DNA of 64,000 nt from the NCBI GenBank assembly GCA_036346205.1, contig JARFJB010000096.1, positions 62,001 to 126,000 on the forward strand. The letters are read 5' to 3'. Source of the stretch: Vesta saturnalis. Its lineage: Eukaryota > Arthropoda > Insecta > Coleoptera > Lampyridae. A model generated the notes under the pieces. The model did no database searches. It had not been told where the DNA came from and worked only from the letters and a program-made list of their open reading frames with translations. The first letter of the stretch is position 1. Each line of letters starts with the position of its first letter. Shown one piece after another: positions 54,851 to 64,000 of the stretch. The translations under genes and the position numbers were made by a program.

Positions 54851-55272
54851 GGTTTACAGTTACTGTTCAAACAGATCATAAGCCATTAATAGCGATATTT
54901 AATAAAAATTTAGATCAAGTCACAAATAGACTGCAACGCATGTTACTTAGATTGCAAAGATACAGGTTAAATATAACGTATGTACCAGGTAAGGAAATGC
55001 TGGTTGCTGATGCATTATCACGTGCATATATCAAAGATGAAGTTAACGATGATCCGGAAATGACCTACATAATACATTCCTTGTATAACAATATTGCCAT
55101 GAGTGATGAAAAGAAAACTTTATTTACGAAAGAAACGAATAATGATCCAATTTTAAAGCTTGTAAAAGAATATTCTGATTCAGAATGGCCAAAAAAAGTT
55201 AATGATGAATTGGAAATTTATCATAGACACAAAGATGAAATTTATCTATCCAATAACCTACTATTTTTTTAA
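54850..55272 (+). pseudogene. pol: gypsy RNase H, C-terminal part
   Basis: It resumes with GFTVTVQTDHKPLIAIFNKN-like codons, then LQRYRLNITYVPGKEMLVAD and ALSRAY, the end of a Ty3/gypsy RNase H, then a linker. It joins the piece ending at 49534. A frameshift near 55265 separates it from integrase. Confidence 0.85.
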
Positions 55273-56401
55273 CAATAAAATTATAGTTCCTACAAGTTTA
55301 AGAACAGACATGCTAAAACATATTCATGATTCTTGCCATTTAGGAATAATGAAATCTAAACTAAGAGCTAGGCAAATTTTTTATTGGCCTAATATTTCAA
55401 AAAATATTGAATCATACATTAACAGTTGTAGAACATGTCAGAAATTTAGAAATACAAATGCACGAGAACCATTGATGAATCATGAAATACCGAGTAGACC
55501 TTGGCAAACATTAGGTTCGGATATTCTAGAATACAATCATAATTATTTTGTTTTATTGGTGGATTATTACTCAAACTATATTGTTTTAGAAAAAATTAAG
55601 GAAAAGACAGCTAATGAGGTTAAAAAGTTTTTTGAGAACACATTTGGATATTTTGGGATTCCAGAAAAAATTGTAGTAGACAATAATCCCTACAATGCTA
55701 AAATGATAAAGGATTTTGCTCATACATTAGATATAGAACTATCTTTTATATCGCCATATCATCATCAAGCAAATGGACTTGCAGAAAAGTCAGTCCAAAT
55801 AATAAAAAATATTTTAAAAAAAGTTGAATTAAATAACCTAAAGTATGCACTGTTAGAATATAATAATATAGAAATACCATCAATAGGGTATTCTCCAGCT
55901 CAAATGCTACTAAACAGAGTCCAAAAAACTAAAATACCAGTATCCACAGAACTACTTAAACCAAAATTCATACAACATGAACATATTTATGATAAATTAA
56001 AACAGAAACAAAAAATACAGAAACATTATTTCGATAAAAGTTCAAAATGTTTACCTGAACTGAAAGTGGGTGAAAATGTCATGATGCAGTCACCGATTAG
56101 TGGACTATGGCAACAGGGAACTGTTGTGGAACGAATTGGTGAAAGAGAATATATAATTAGGGATAGTTGTAACAAAATGTTTAGAAGGAATAGAAAATTT
56201 CTAAATAAAACAACTATTCAATGTAAAACGAAAGTAAATGACTTATTATATGAAGGCTTAGATGCTAACAAGTTTACTGATAATGATTGTATTACTATTA
56301 GAAATAAGGAATATGTAGAGGTAAATAATAGTATTAAGGAACCCAGGAATAAGAGAGTTATTGTAACCCCAAATTATTTAAGAGATTTTGAGTTGTATTA
56401 A
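55202..56401 (+). CDS. pol: gypsy integrase
   Basis: A 399-codon frame. HHCC zinc region: MLKHIHDSCHLGIMKSKLRA to INSCRTCQKF. Core: Asp in TLGSDILEYNHNYFVLLVDY, second Asp in IVVDNNPYNAKMI (DN instead of the usual DNG), Glu-containing HHQANGLAEKSVQIIKNIL. C-terminal GPY/F-like region VGENVMMQSPISGLWQQGTV. It ends just before a poly-A stretch and the 3' LTR. Open throughout, although the second motif has lost its usual Gly. Confidence 0.9.
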   Translation: MMNWKFIIDTKMKFIYPITYYFFNNKIIVPTSLRTDMLKHIHDSCHLGIMKSKLRARQIFYWPNISKNIESYINSCRTCQKFRNTNAREPLMNHEIPSRPWQTLGSDILEYNHNYFVLLVDYYSNYIVLEKIKEKTANEVKKFFENTFGYFGIPEKIVVDNNPYNAKMIKDFAHTLDIELSFISPYHHQANGLAEKSVQIIKNILKKVELNNLKYALLEYNNIEIPSIGYSPAQMLLNRVQKTKIPVSTELLKPKFIQHEHIYDKLKQKQKIQKHYFDKSSKCLPELKVGENVMMQSPISGLWQQGTVVERIGEREYIIRDSCNKMFRRNRKFLNKTTIQCKTKVNDLLYEGLDANKFTDNDCITIRNKEYVEVNNSIKEPRNKRVIVTPNYLRDFELY

Positions 56402-56448
56402 GATATACAATATTAATGTATATTATTAATTATAAAAAAAAAAAAACA

Positions 56449-56623
56449 TGTTATGTATGTATACGTTAGTTTTTAGTTCTTATGGGATGGGAGACACAGC
56501 CATGTAGTTTTTACTATGAGCATGGAAGAGAGAATGTAGTTATGTTTTATATCAATAATAAACTTATTAATCATATAGTTTAGATGGACTTATCCTACTC
56601 TAGAAAGACCCACAAATAGAACA
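56449..56623 (+). repeat. gypsy 3' LTR, uninterrupted
   Basis: 175 bp from TGTTATGTATGTATACG to CCCACAAATAGAACA, followed by ATGAG. It shows the pre-insertion site for the Harbinger element (GAGAGAATGTAG). Confidence 0.93.
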
Positions 56624-56628
56624 ATGAG

Positions 56629-57294
56629 CATGTGTCGTTCATAGCGACTACCAGTGCCATGAGTTGTGAATCGCCAAGAAAAGGAAATGTGATAAGGTTG
56701 TTGTAGGATTCTGGTGCAACACGCCACATGGTTAATGATGATAAGTACTTTTCTAGGGCCAGACATTTAGAAAGGGCGCTTCAGGTTGCCGTTGCGAAAA
56801 ATAAAGAAAGTTTAAGTGCTACAAAAGTAGGCATGATAAAGGTAAAACTGCAAAACGTAGACTCAGGTAAGATCAAAGATGTATTGTATATTAAAAATTT
56901 AAGACATAATTTGTTGTCGGTTCAAAAATTAGCAAGGGCCAATTTGAAAGTAGTTTTTGAAAATAATTGTGTTTGTATTCTTAATAAAGATAAGTTAATC
57001 GCAAAGGGTAAAAAGAAAAATAACTTGTTTGTAGTAGAATTTGATGTTATTTTTTACTGTACAGCAAATGTTTGTGAGGTAAACAAAAACTATAAGCTTT
57101 GGCATGCTAGGCTAGGGCATATAGGGACTAAAAATTTTGAAAAATTGGTCAATATGGTTGATGGAATTGATGTAAACTTAAATGATAAGGAAACAGAAAA
57201 CTATTCTGTATGTAGTCAGTCAAAAATAACACCTTTACCATTTGAGAGAGTATCTAAAAAGGTGACAAAAAGGGTGCTGGAAATTGTACAGTGA
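56629..57294 (+). pseudogene. pol: copia-C protease and pre-integrase region
   Basis: Downstream of the gypsy insertion: DSGATRHMVNDDKYFSRA is the protease site (codons around 56710), then LYIKNLRHNLLSVQKLARAN and the pre-integrase block LWHARLGHIGTKNFEKLVN. A stop lies just before the protease Asp. The zinc-binding CxxC is reduced to a single Cys (CSQSK). Confidence 0.8.
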
Positions 57295-58180
57295 CATCTG
57301 TGGGCCAATTACGCCTACTACATATGACGATAAAAAATATTTTGTCACTTTTAAGATGACTTTAGTGTAGTATACCTTATAAAAAATAAGAGTGATATAT
57401 TTGAATGTTTTAAAGAGTATGTTACTAACTTAGCTGGTTACAGGATTGGTTCTATTCAATGTGACAATGGCGCGGAATATTCCTCAAATCAATTTATTGT
57501 TTTTTGTAAGTCCAAGGGCATAAGGTTTAGTTACACGGTGGCATATAATCCGGAAATGACTGGTAATGCTGAGAGATTAAATAGAACACTACTGGAAAAA
57601 GGTAGAGCATTAATATTACAATCAAAGTTGCCTAAATCATTATGGGGGGAATCGATTCTTTGTGCAGCTTATTTGTTAAATAGTACACCAACTGCTTGTT
57701 TAAAGATTGTTACTCCCGCTGAAATGTTTTATAAAGTAAAACGTGATTTGAAGAATTTAAAAGTTTTTGGTAGTCTTGTTTATTGTCATATACCAAAAGA
57801 AAAGCAGGAATCTAAGTTTGACTCTAAAAGTGAGGTTAATATAATGATAGGACATGCTAATAACGGATATAGGGTTTGGAATCCTATAAAACAAAAGGTT
57901 AAAATAGTTAGGAATGTTATTTTTGATGAGCCTAAAAATATAAGTAACTTAAAAGTAAATACTACTCTATTCGAGCATAAATATCCAAGTATTGAGGTTA
58001 TAGGTGATAGAGAGGAGGAAAATAAGCATGCGGTAAGTGAGAATGAAGCTCCAGGTCCTGACACAGATGAGGAAAAGGATAAGGAGGAAACTGAGGTAAG
58101 AAAAAGTAATAGAACAAGAAAAACTCCAGCTTATTATGATAATTATATTTTAAATGATGAAATTGCTTTAAATGTTTCAA
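57295..58180 (+). pseudogene. pol: copia-C integrase
   Basis: Degenerate codons for the first motif (DICGPITPTTYDDKKYF) and second (QCDNGAEYSSNQF) run at 57295-57537 across frameshifts. The open frame from 57538 has MTGNAERLNRTLLEKGRALI with the catalytic Glu, LKNLKVFGSLVYCHIP, and an acidic linker to the RT. Confidence 0.83.
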
Positions 58181-58430
58181 CTTTTGTTGTACCAGATAGT
58201 TTAGGAAGGGCTAAAGAATCTTCTGATTATAAGTTTTGGAAAAGGGCTGTAGATGAGGAACTAAAATTTTTAATAAAAAATAATACCTGGACATTGATTA
58301 AAAGTATAAAGCTAGGCTCGTTGCAAAGGGCTTTATGCAAAAAGAGGGCTTTGACTTCCATGAGACTTATGCACCTGTGCAAGGTTAAGTACTGTAAGAA
58401 CTTTATTGGCTGTTGCTGTTAATATTATTA
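58181..58430 (+). pseudogene. pol: copia-C reverse transcriptase, truncated
   Basis: YKFWKRAVDEELKFLIKNNT is the start of the RT domain; after a deletion the next codons encode a LVAKGFMQKEGFDFHETYAP-like stretch in a second frame. It ends at a (TA)n tract; the active site is absent. Confidence 0.78.
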
Positions 58431-58466
58431 TTTAGGAATCGTACTTTTATTGTTTCTCTGAATTTT

Positions 58467-58579
<113 letters not shown>

Positions 58580-58589
58580 ACAACACCAC

Positions 58590-58798
58590 TTTACTACGTA
58601 TATTTATTTCAATAATATCAAATATAAAACGCCATACACTCTTCCTTATACATCATCCTTACCACATACATCTTATAACATTTTTTTTAGTATGAACAAA
58701 ACATATACTGGATATAAAACCATAAAACAAAATGTATATAATACAGGTGAGTAAGATGAGTTGCCTATTTATAAAGAATTTTAGTGACAACTCACAAT
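58590..58798 (-). repeat. copia-D 3' LTR
   Basis: It lies directly after the purine tract in element orientation and shares ~80 bp with 62510-62590. Confidence 0.75.
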
Positions 58799-58845
58799 AC
58801 CCTCCTCACTAAAATTACTCAAAGCTTTTTATACCAAAACAGTTC

Positions 58846-59583
58846 CTATCTTTTGTTTAAATTTTCTGATACAAAATTATATTTTAGATCAATATGTTTT
58901 ACTCGTCTGTTGTTAGCAGGATTGTTCACTATAGCAATACATCCTTGATTATCCTCATGAATCAATATAGGTTTCACATCAATTTTAAAATCCTTCAAAA
59001 GTTTGATTGACCATAAACCTTTTGAAACAGCATTACAGAGCGCAATTAACTCCGCCTCTATGCTAGATAAAGAAATACAATGTTGTTTTCGAGTAGCCCA
59101 CATCATTGTATTCTTAGTCTGAAAACAAATCCAGATACTGATTTGCGATCTCATTTATGTCGCCTCCCCAATCAGCATCAACAAAACAAGTCAGATTAAA
59201 ATCTTTTCTTCCCGATTGTATTCAATACCAAAACTTTGTGTTACCCTTTAGATATCTTACTACCTTTTAGATTATTCCAAGCATAATCCGTGGACTTTGT
59301 CCTGGACTCTACTGAAAACGTTTAAAGCAATATAAATATCGGGTCTACTACCCAACATTAAATAGATAAGGCAACCTAACAATTCCCGATATAGCTTACT
59401 CGTTACATACTCTACATTTTTACAAACTTCAATATTTAACTTTGGTTCTATAGGAATCCTTGAACTTTTACAGTCTTCCATTCTGAAACGTTTGATTAAT
59501 TTCTTTGTATAATTCTCTTGACTAACTCTTAATACACCTTTTGCTCTATTGTAAATTATTTCTAATCCCAAGAAATGTTTCAA
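58846..59583 (-). pseudogene. pol: copia-D RT end and RNase H
   Basis: Frame 59583-59272: MKHFLGLEIIYNRAKGVLRV and YLMLGSRPDIYIALNVFSRV. Frame 59154-58846: MMWATRKQHCISLSSIEAEL, IHEDNQGCIAIVNNPANNRR and VKHIDLKYNFVSE, the RNase H acidic sites. The first Asp (DADWG) sits in a shifted frame near 59165-59190. Confidence 0.83.
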
Positions 59584-60071
59584 TTCATCAGTTGCATTTT
59601 AATTTTATTAATTAGACCTAAATCGGGACCTGACAAAATTATATCATCAACATACAACAATAAGTAAAGTACATTGTCTCTTGTATTCATAAAATATAAA
59701 CAATAGTCATTGTTAGATCTCTCAAAGCCAATATTTAATAGGTATGTATTGATTTTCTAATTCCAACATTTACTCGATTGCTTAAGGCCGTATAATGATT
59801 TCTTTAGCTTTAAAACTTTATTTGGATTACATTCAACACCTTCTGGAGGGTAAATAAAAACATTATCATCAATAATTCCATTTAAAAAAGCGTTTTTAAC
59901 ATCAAGTTGATTAAAATAAAATTTGAATTGATTTCCTATTATTAAAATCATTTGAATGGTTGACATTTTTGCTACGGGTGAATAAATGTTTTCATAGTCA
60001 ATATTTTTTTCTTGAAGAAAACCTCTTACCACTAATCTAGCCTTGTACTTATCCTTATCTAATTTTTCCAA
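59584..60071 (-). pseudogene. pol: copia-D reverse transcriptase core
   Basis: Frame 60071-59757: DKYKARLVVRGFLQEKNIDY, FNQLDVKNAFLNGIIDDNVF and SLYGLKQSSKCWN. The YVDD active site (LLYVDDIILSGPD) follows near 59655 in another frame after a stop at 59757. Confidence 0.85.
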
Positions 60072-61082
60072 ACTTTTATAAGCAAAAATCCTTTCATTTG
60101 CAGGAGTCTCTACTTCCTCCCAAGTTTCATTTTCATAAATTGAATTTAATTCTTTATTTCTTAGGTATTCTTTTTGTTCCCTTACTTTCTATTGTATCAT
60201 TTGCTTCTCTTTGTCCTTTACTATGATCCTCTTCATCGATCAATGATTCATTAGCCATCATTTATCATAACTTTTGTTTTGTCTTCCTGTGTTTCTGTTT
60301 CTGTGCATACCTGGACATTTTCTTTTTTAAACCAAAATTCACCTTCATTAAATTTTACATCTCTCACTATTATTACCTTTTGTTTATCTATACTCCATAC
60401 TCTATACCCTGTGGGTGCATATCCGATCATAATACATTTTTCAATCGTAGGATCAAACTTGTCTCTGAATTGCAGTGCATCCAAATATCTTTAAATTACC
60501 CACATCTGGTTTAGTATCATTCCATATCTCTGCAGGTGTCATATCTAAATTTGCTCTCACTGCCTCATGTCAGAATTCTTTGGGCATCTCTGCATCTTCT
60601 AAAATTGCTCTGCTTCTCTCCACCAAGTTTCGATTCTTCCTTTCCGCTTTTCCATTTTGCTGTGGCGTATATGGTGTCGTATAGTCAAGTATTATTCCTT
60701 TTTCTAGACATAACTTTCTAATTTCGTTTGACACAAATTCACCTCCGTTGTCACTTCTCAGCTTAGAAATTTTGCATGTGAATTTTGCTTCTACCTTATT
60801 AATATATTCAAAAACCTTCAGATTTATTTTTAACATAAATACTACTGTGAAGTTAGAAAAATCATCTATAAATGTCAGGAAATACCTGCTGCCATCTATC
60901 GCCTGAGGCGTGATTGGCCCACATAAATCTGTGTGTACTATTTCTAATATCCTCTTGCTCTTAGTACGGGTGCCAAATGGATAACGTGTCATTTTACCTT
61001 TGACGCATGCCTTACAAAAATCTACATCGTGTAACTTTAAATTATCAATTCCCTTTGTTTTGCTTTTAATTATTTTTCTCAA
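60072..61082 (-). pseudogene. pol: copia-D integrase
   Basis: Frame 61082-60570 includes the zinc Cys pair FCKACVKGKMTRYPFG, the first Asp HTDLCGPITPQAIDGSRYF, second LRSDNGGEFVSNEI and the Glu in TPYTPQQNGKAERKNRNLVE. After a frameshift near 60560, 60484-60251 carries ALQFRDKFDPTIEKCIMIGY and TGYRVWSIDKQKVIIVRDVK. The linker to RT (60250-60072) is degenerate. Confidence 0.87.
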
Positions 61083-61562
61083 GCTGCATGAGCATATCTT
61101 TTATGCCATTTTAAACACTCAGTGTCATAGTTTTCTACATTATTGCACTCCAATGAACTTAATTCAAAACATATTTCATATAAATTTTTTCTTTCGCCAA
61201 TTCCTAAAATTTCATTATTATTATTTAACAATGACCTTTTTCAAATAAAACTTTAATGTTTGACATTTCAAGTTTTTAACAGAAAGTAGGTGTTTCCTTA
61301 AGTCTGGTGTGTAAAAAACATTTTTAATTGTACATTTAATTTTTCTATTATTAATTTTACTAACTACTTCTATATTTCCTATACCTAGTGCTAATAAAAA
61401 GCTTGATTCTTTTGCAACTGCTATCTTTATAGGTACTTTCAACATTACTAAGTTTGAAAAATAATTTTTGTTATTGACCAAGTGGTCTGTGCAACCCGAA
61501 TCTATATAAAATCTTAACATATCTATCTCTACCTTGCTATTAACAACATTTCTATCGCTCAT
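61083..61562 (-). pseudogene. pol: copia-D protease
   Basis: Frame 61562-61221: FYIDSGCTDHLVNNKNYFSN is the active site, followed by LLALGIGNIEVVSKINNRKI and FYTPDLRKHLLSVKNLK. Beyond 61221 the pre-integrase region is frameshifted. Confidence 0.85.
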
Positions 61563-61596
61563 GAAACATACACTGTCTACATTATCATCATTGTCA

Positions 61597-62412
61597 TTAT
61601 GTTGTAAATCGGATTTTTCGAATAAGTTTCTGCTTGATTGCTTCTATGATTATTAAATCTACCCTACCTTGAAATCCTCTGTTTGTCCCTCTGTATCCTG
61701 TTCTATTATCTCCATAGTTGCCTCTGCTTATTCCACTACTAGTCTGCATTCCTCGAAATCCTCGGCTAAACGAGGGTTTTGCTATTGAACTTCGTCCATG
61801 ACTCCAATTTTGTGGACCAGGGTTGGAAAACTGCCTACTCTGTTGTGGACATTCCCTTATGTAATGTCCTACTTGACCACATCTAAAACACACTTTCTCG
61901 GATACAAATGCTGCACTACTGTTACTTCTTTCTTGCTTGTAACTTCCTAATTTTCTTTTTTCGTACTCACCAAGTAATTTCGCTTTTACTGTATCATACC
62001 TCAGCTCCGTTACTTCCATATTTTCAATAATAGTTACCACGGTTTCGTACGATTTTGGTAGTGTCATCAGTAGGTTGCAAATAATGTCTTTTTCATCTAG
62101 GTTTACTCCAGTGGCCTTCAGCTGTCTCAAAATTTCCTCAAATTTTCCACATTTCATATGCTGTTTGCCTGTCCCTTAGATATTCTAGTTGCAGTCCGAT
62201 ACACATTGTACTATTAGTGATTTAGCCTTATTATCATTTTTTCTACACTTATTCTTGTCATCTTGATTCATCGTGCTTGTGTCTGTTTCTTGCTGTACAC
62301 ATTCCAGTACCCCATTTTCGGTTAATATCATTTCCACTCTAAATTTCCAGTTGTAATAGTTTTCACCATTCAACGATTCTATATTCACGTATTTGCCATT
62401 TATCTGAGCCAT
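61597..62412 (-). pseudogene. gag: copia-D gag
   Basis: Start MAQINGKYVNIESLNGENYY (62412-62185) then, after a frameshift, 62157-61597 with FEEILRQLKATGVNLDEKDI, LPKSYETVVTIIENM and an intact knuckle CFRCGQVGHYIREC, then a Gly/Arg/Ser-rich tail. It is the same family as copia-B gag but keeps the last Cys that copia-B has lost. Confidence 0.86.
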
Positions 62413-62509
62413 TTTTTGTTATTTCCGATCACTTATACTTTCCTCGATTCTCGTGCTCTACTAACCTTACTTTTTATTATCTTGATTCATCTACGTGATC
62501 TGTCTCCAT

Positions 62510-62590
62510 TTACTACGTATATTTATTTCAATAATATCAAATATAAAACGCTATACACCCTTCCTTATACATTATGGTTACCACACATAA
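62510..62590 (-). repeat. copia-D 5' LTR, truncated
   Basis: It matches 58590-58670 for ~80 bp (AATATCAAATATAAAACGC and neighbours) and then diverges. Confidence 0.75.
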
Positions 62591-62831
62591 AAAAATCCCC
62601 AATAGAAACGTAACCACAGAGTACTTCTACAGAGGGGAAAGCTACGGCGGTACCTTTGATGTTTTGGTGTCAAGAATAAATGACCTTCCGCCATTTTTTA
62701 AGTAGTTCCAAGGCGCGCAATTCAAATATAAAACATTGCATATTATTTTAGTACCATTCGGTCATTATGATATTCAATTTAAACGCAAAATTGATTTAGT
62801 TAATACGTTGAAACTTTAAGCATACGCTTTA
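62591..62831. other. Unassigned sequence
   Basis: No feature recognised. Confidence 0.4.
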
Positions 62832-63221
62832 AGCGGGCTGCACACTGAATAAACTAGTTTTAAAGAAAGCAATTTGTATTGGCCATACACCAATGCAACT
62901 AAAAATGTATGGTTTCAACAGTGTCGTCTGGTGATGGGGATGTCAGATGTGTTTATTTTATATTCACTAGCACTAAACATATATGTACATACAAAGTTTA
63001 TAACATGCTTCCAAATTAATAATTAAAAACTGCCATAACTGACGAAACTTTATGGTTCAAATCAAAATTACAACTTTCATAAAACCACGTTTGCACAACT
63101 ATGAGAAATCTTTGTTTCATGAAACCCAGTGTTGGTATCTATTTGATTTTTCATTAAACTAAAGTTTCACATTTTATGAAATTGGTTTCATAAAACTAGT
63201 TACTTCAGAGTGCAGCCCGCC
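62832..63221. mobile_element. 390-bp MITE with Harbinger-type ends
   Basis: It starts AGCGGGCTGCACACTGAATA and ends with the near-inverse (TTCAGAGTGCAGCCCGCC): about 24 of 28 terminal bases pair, extending to an ACTAGTTT block. TTA is duplicated on both sides (62829-62831 and 63222-63224). A 3-bp TTA duplication with GC-rich ends suits PIF/Harbinger non-autonomous elements. No coding sequence. Confidence 0.78.
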
Positions 63222-63609
63222 TTAGTCGACCTAAAGAAATATGGGACAGTTACATCATTAATAATACAATTGTGTGTTCGGAAATTTTATTCTTATTTTT
63301 TATTGTGTATAAGAAGTTCACTTATTAATAGTATACTTTACAATAAGATAAAAATTACTATGTTATACACAGCAACAGAGACGTGGCCCTAACTACAGTT
63401 TACATAGTTTTGTTTCATTTTTGTGAAAACATGCAAAATACACCACATAGTTATTAATTCACAACATTTTATTTGATAAGTGGAACTGTGCGATAATAAG
63501 TGATTAAATTTTATCATGCTTTAAATGTGAATCTACAAATGACTTAAAATAGCTACTTTTGCATTCTTTTGTTTCCTATTTTTGGTTTTTATATCCCTAT
63601 TAGTATATT
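63222..63609. other. Unassigned sequence
   Basis: Nothing recognised between the MITE and the P-like gene end; it probably holds that gene's 3' untranslated region. Confidence 0.4.
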
Positions 63610-64000
63610 TTAAAGAATAGAAAATTGTAACCTAATAAATAATTTTAAAACATAATCTGATGGAAAATCAGGGCAATCATACAAATAAACTACTTTCTTC
63701 ATTTCGTTAAAATAAAGGTGTGAAATATTTTTACCGGTACAGATTTGTTCATACATGGACACAAAAACTTTTTCCAATTTATATACATAGTCCGCAAACC
63801 TTAAACTAGGTACCCTCAATCCTCCAAAAGGGTTTTCTTTGGAATCAAATGCTTTAAAATAAATTAACAATTTGTTGGAATCTACTTCAGACACTTGTTG
63901 AACACATGTTGGACACTTATGAATTTTTAGTGCTTTTTTTAATAGATATCCACATACATAAAGGAAAGCATTCTGTGTAGGAATATTTTCATTTCTGTAC
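63610..64000 (-). CDS. P-element/THAP9-like transposase, C-terminal end (partial)
   Basis: An open frame enters from the right edge and ends at 63610. It contains YVCGYLLKKALKIHKCPTC, similar to the YVAGY...C..C block near the end of P-type transposases, then LLIYFKAFDSKENPFGGLRV and a helical tail. The part inside the window (~130 codons) has no stop. The catalytic GTP-binding core and THAP domain would lie beyond 64000. Domesticated THAP9-like host genes share this region, so transposon versus host gene cannot be decided here. Confidence 0.5.
   Translation of the reverse strand, partial: YRNENIPTQNAFLYVCGYLLKKALKIHKCPTCVQQVSEVDSNKLLIYFKAFDSKENPFGGLRVPSLRFADYVYKLEKVFVSMYEQICTGKNISHLYFNEMKKVVYLYDCPDFPSDYVLKLFIRLQFSIL

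Larger units (their letters stand above)
30479..56623 (+). mobile_element. Ty3/gypsy retrotransposon inserted in copia-C
   Basis: LTRs are 30479-30564 plus 47026-47113 (split by Harbinger; 174 bp in total) and 56449-56623 (175 bp). ATGAG is duplicated at 30474-30478 and 56624-56628. Inside are gag, protease, RT, RNase H and an integrase placed after RT, which is the gypsy order. It contains two later insertions: Harbinger in the 5' LTR and the tyrosine-recombinase element in RNase H. Confidence 0.92.
26784..58430 (+). mobile_element. Ty1/copia retrotransposon C, split by pogo-2 and a gypsy nest
   Basis: A probable 5' LTR (26784-27002), a half-tRNA-type PBS, gag pieces (27034-27225 and 29926-30473), protease (56700 on), integrase and the first part of RT (to ~58430) line up as one copia element once pogo-2 and the gypsy element (30479-56623) are removed. 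The gypsy target duplication ATGAG proves the second junction. The 3' part (rest of RT, RNase H, 3' LTR) is lost beyond a (TA)n tract at 58470. Confidence 0.82.
58590..62590 (-). mobile_element. Ty1/copia retrotransposon D, minus strand
   Basis: LTR sequence TTACTACGTATATTTATTTC occurs at 58591 and 62510 in the same orientation. Coding sequence runs right to left: gag, protease, integrase, RT, RNase H, then a purine tract (AGTGAGGAGGG on the minus strand, near 58800). The promoter-side LTR (62510-62590) is truncated after about 80 bp; the other (58590-58798) is longer. Gag and pol are closest to copia-B. Confidence 0.85.

Overview
This 64 kb window is AT-rich, eukaryotic and almost entirely made of transposable elements nested inside one another. 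The element set fits an arthropod, most likely an insect: Ty1/copia elements, two of them with a primer-binding site like the half-tRNA-iMet site of Drosophila copia; a Ty3/gypsy element; pogo, hAT, PIF/Harbinger and P-like DNA transposons; a Polinton/adintovirus-like element; short introns; (TA)n microsatellites. No complete host gene, rRNA, tRNA or CRISPR array was found. The species cannot be named from the sequence alone.

Layout. 1-1771: mostly unassigned, with one THAP-like exon. 1772-20041: copia-A, interrupted by an intact hAT element in its 5' LTR (1865-5421), by a PHD-finger pogo element (pogo-1, 7179-10897) with a ~0.9 kb copia duplication on either side, and by a 5.5 kb DNA transposon of a superfamily I cannot name ('element X', 11790-17295). 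20758-25133: copia-B. 25951-26783: the 3' end of another PHD-finger pogo element (pogo-3). 26784-58430: copia-C, which holds pogo-2 (27226-29925) and a gypsy element (30479-56623). 58590-62590: copia-D on the minus strand, same family as copia-B. 62832-63221: a Harbinger-type MITE. 63610-64000: the C-terminal end of a P-element/THAP9-like transposase that leaves the window.

The nest in copia-C can be proven in places from the sequence itself. The gypsy element has a 5-bp target duplication (ATGAG) in copia-C. Its 5' LTR is split by a PIF/Harbinger element (30565-47022) with inverted ends and a 3-bp duplication (AAT); the undamaged 3' LTR shows the empty site. The Harbinger transposase gene is itself split by a decayed Polinton/adintovirus-like element carrying a PLA2-like protein, small Gly-rich protein, adenain-like protease, penton-like protein, double-jelly-roll capsid protein, packaging ATPase, a DUF8207-like protein, chromodomain integrase and protein-primed DNA polymerase B. 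Downstream, the gypsy RNase H region is broken at a (TA)n tract by a 5.2 kb element that encodes a multi-exon tyrosine-recombinase-like protein and has clustered GGCACCCA motifs at both ends.

Most coding regions are broken by frameshifts and stops. The hAT transposase is one uninterrupted frame of about 650 residues, and the Polinton PLA2-like frame is also open. The best candidates for something undescribed are element X, the tyrosine-recombinase element, and the Polinton enclosed by Harbinger ends.
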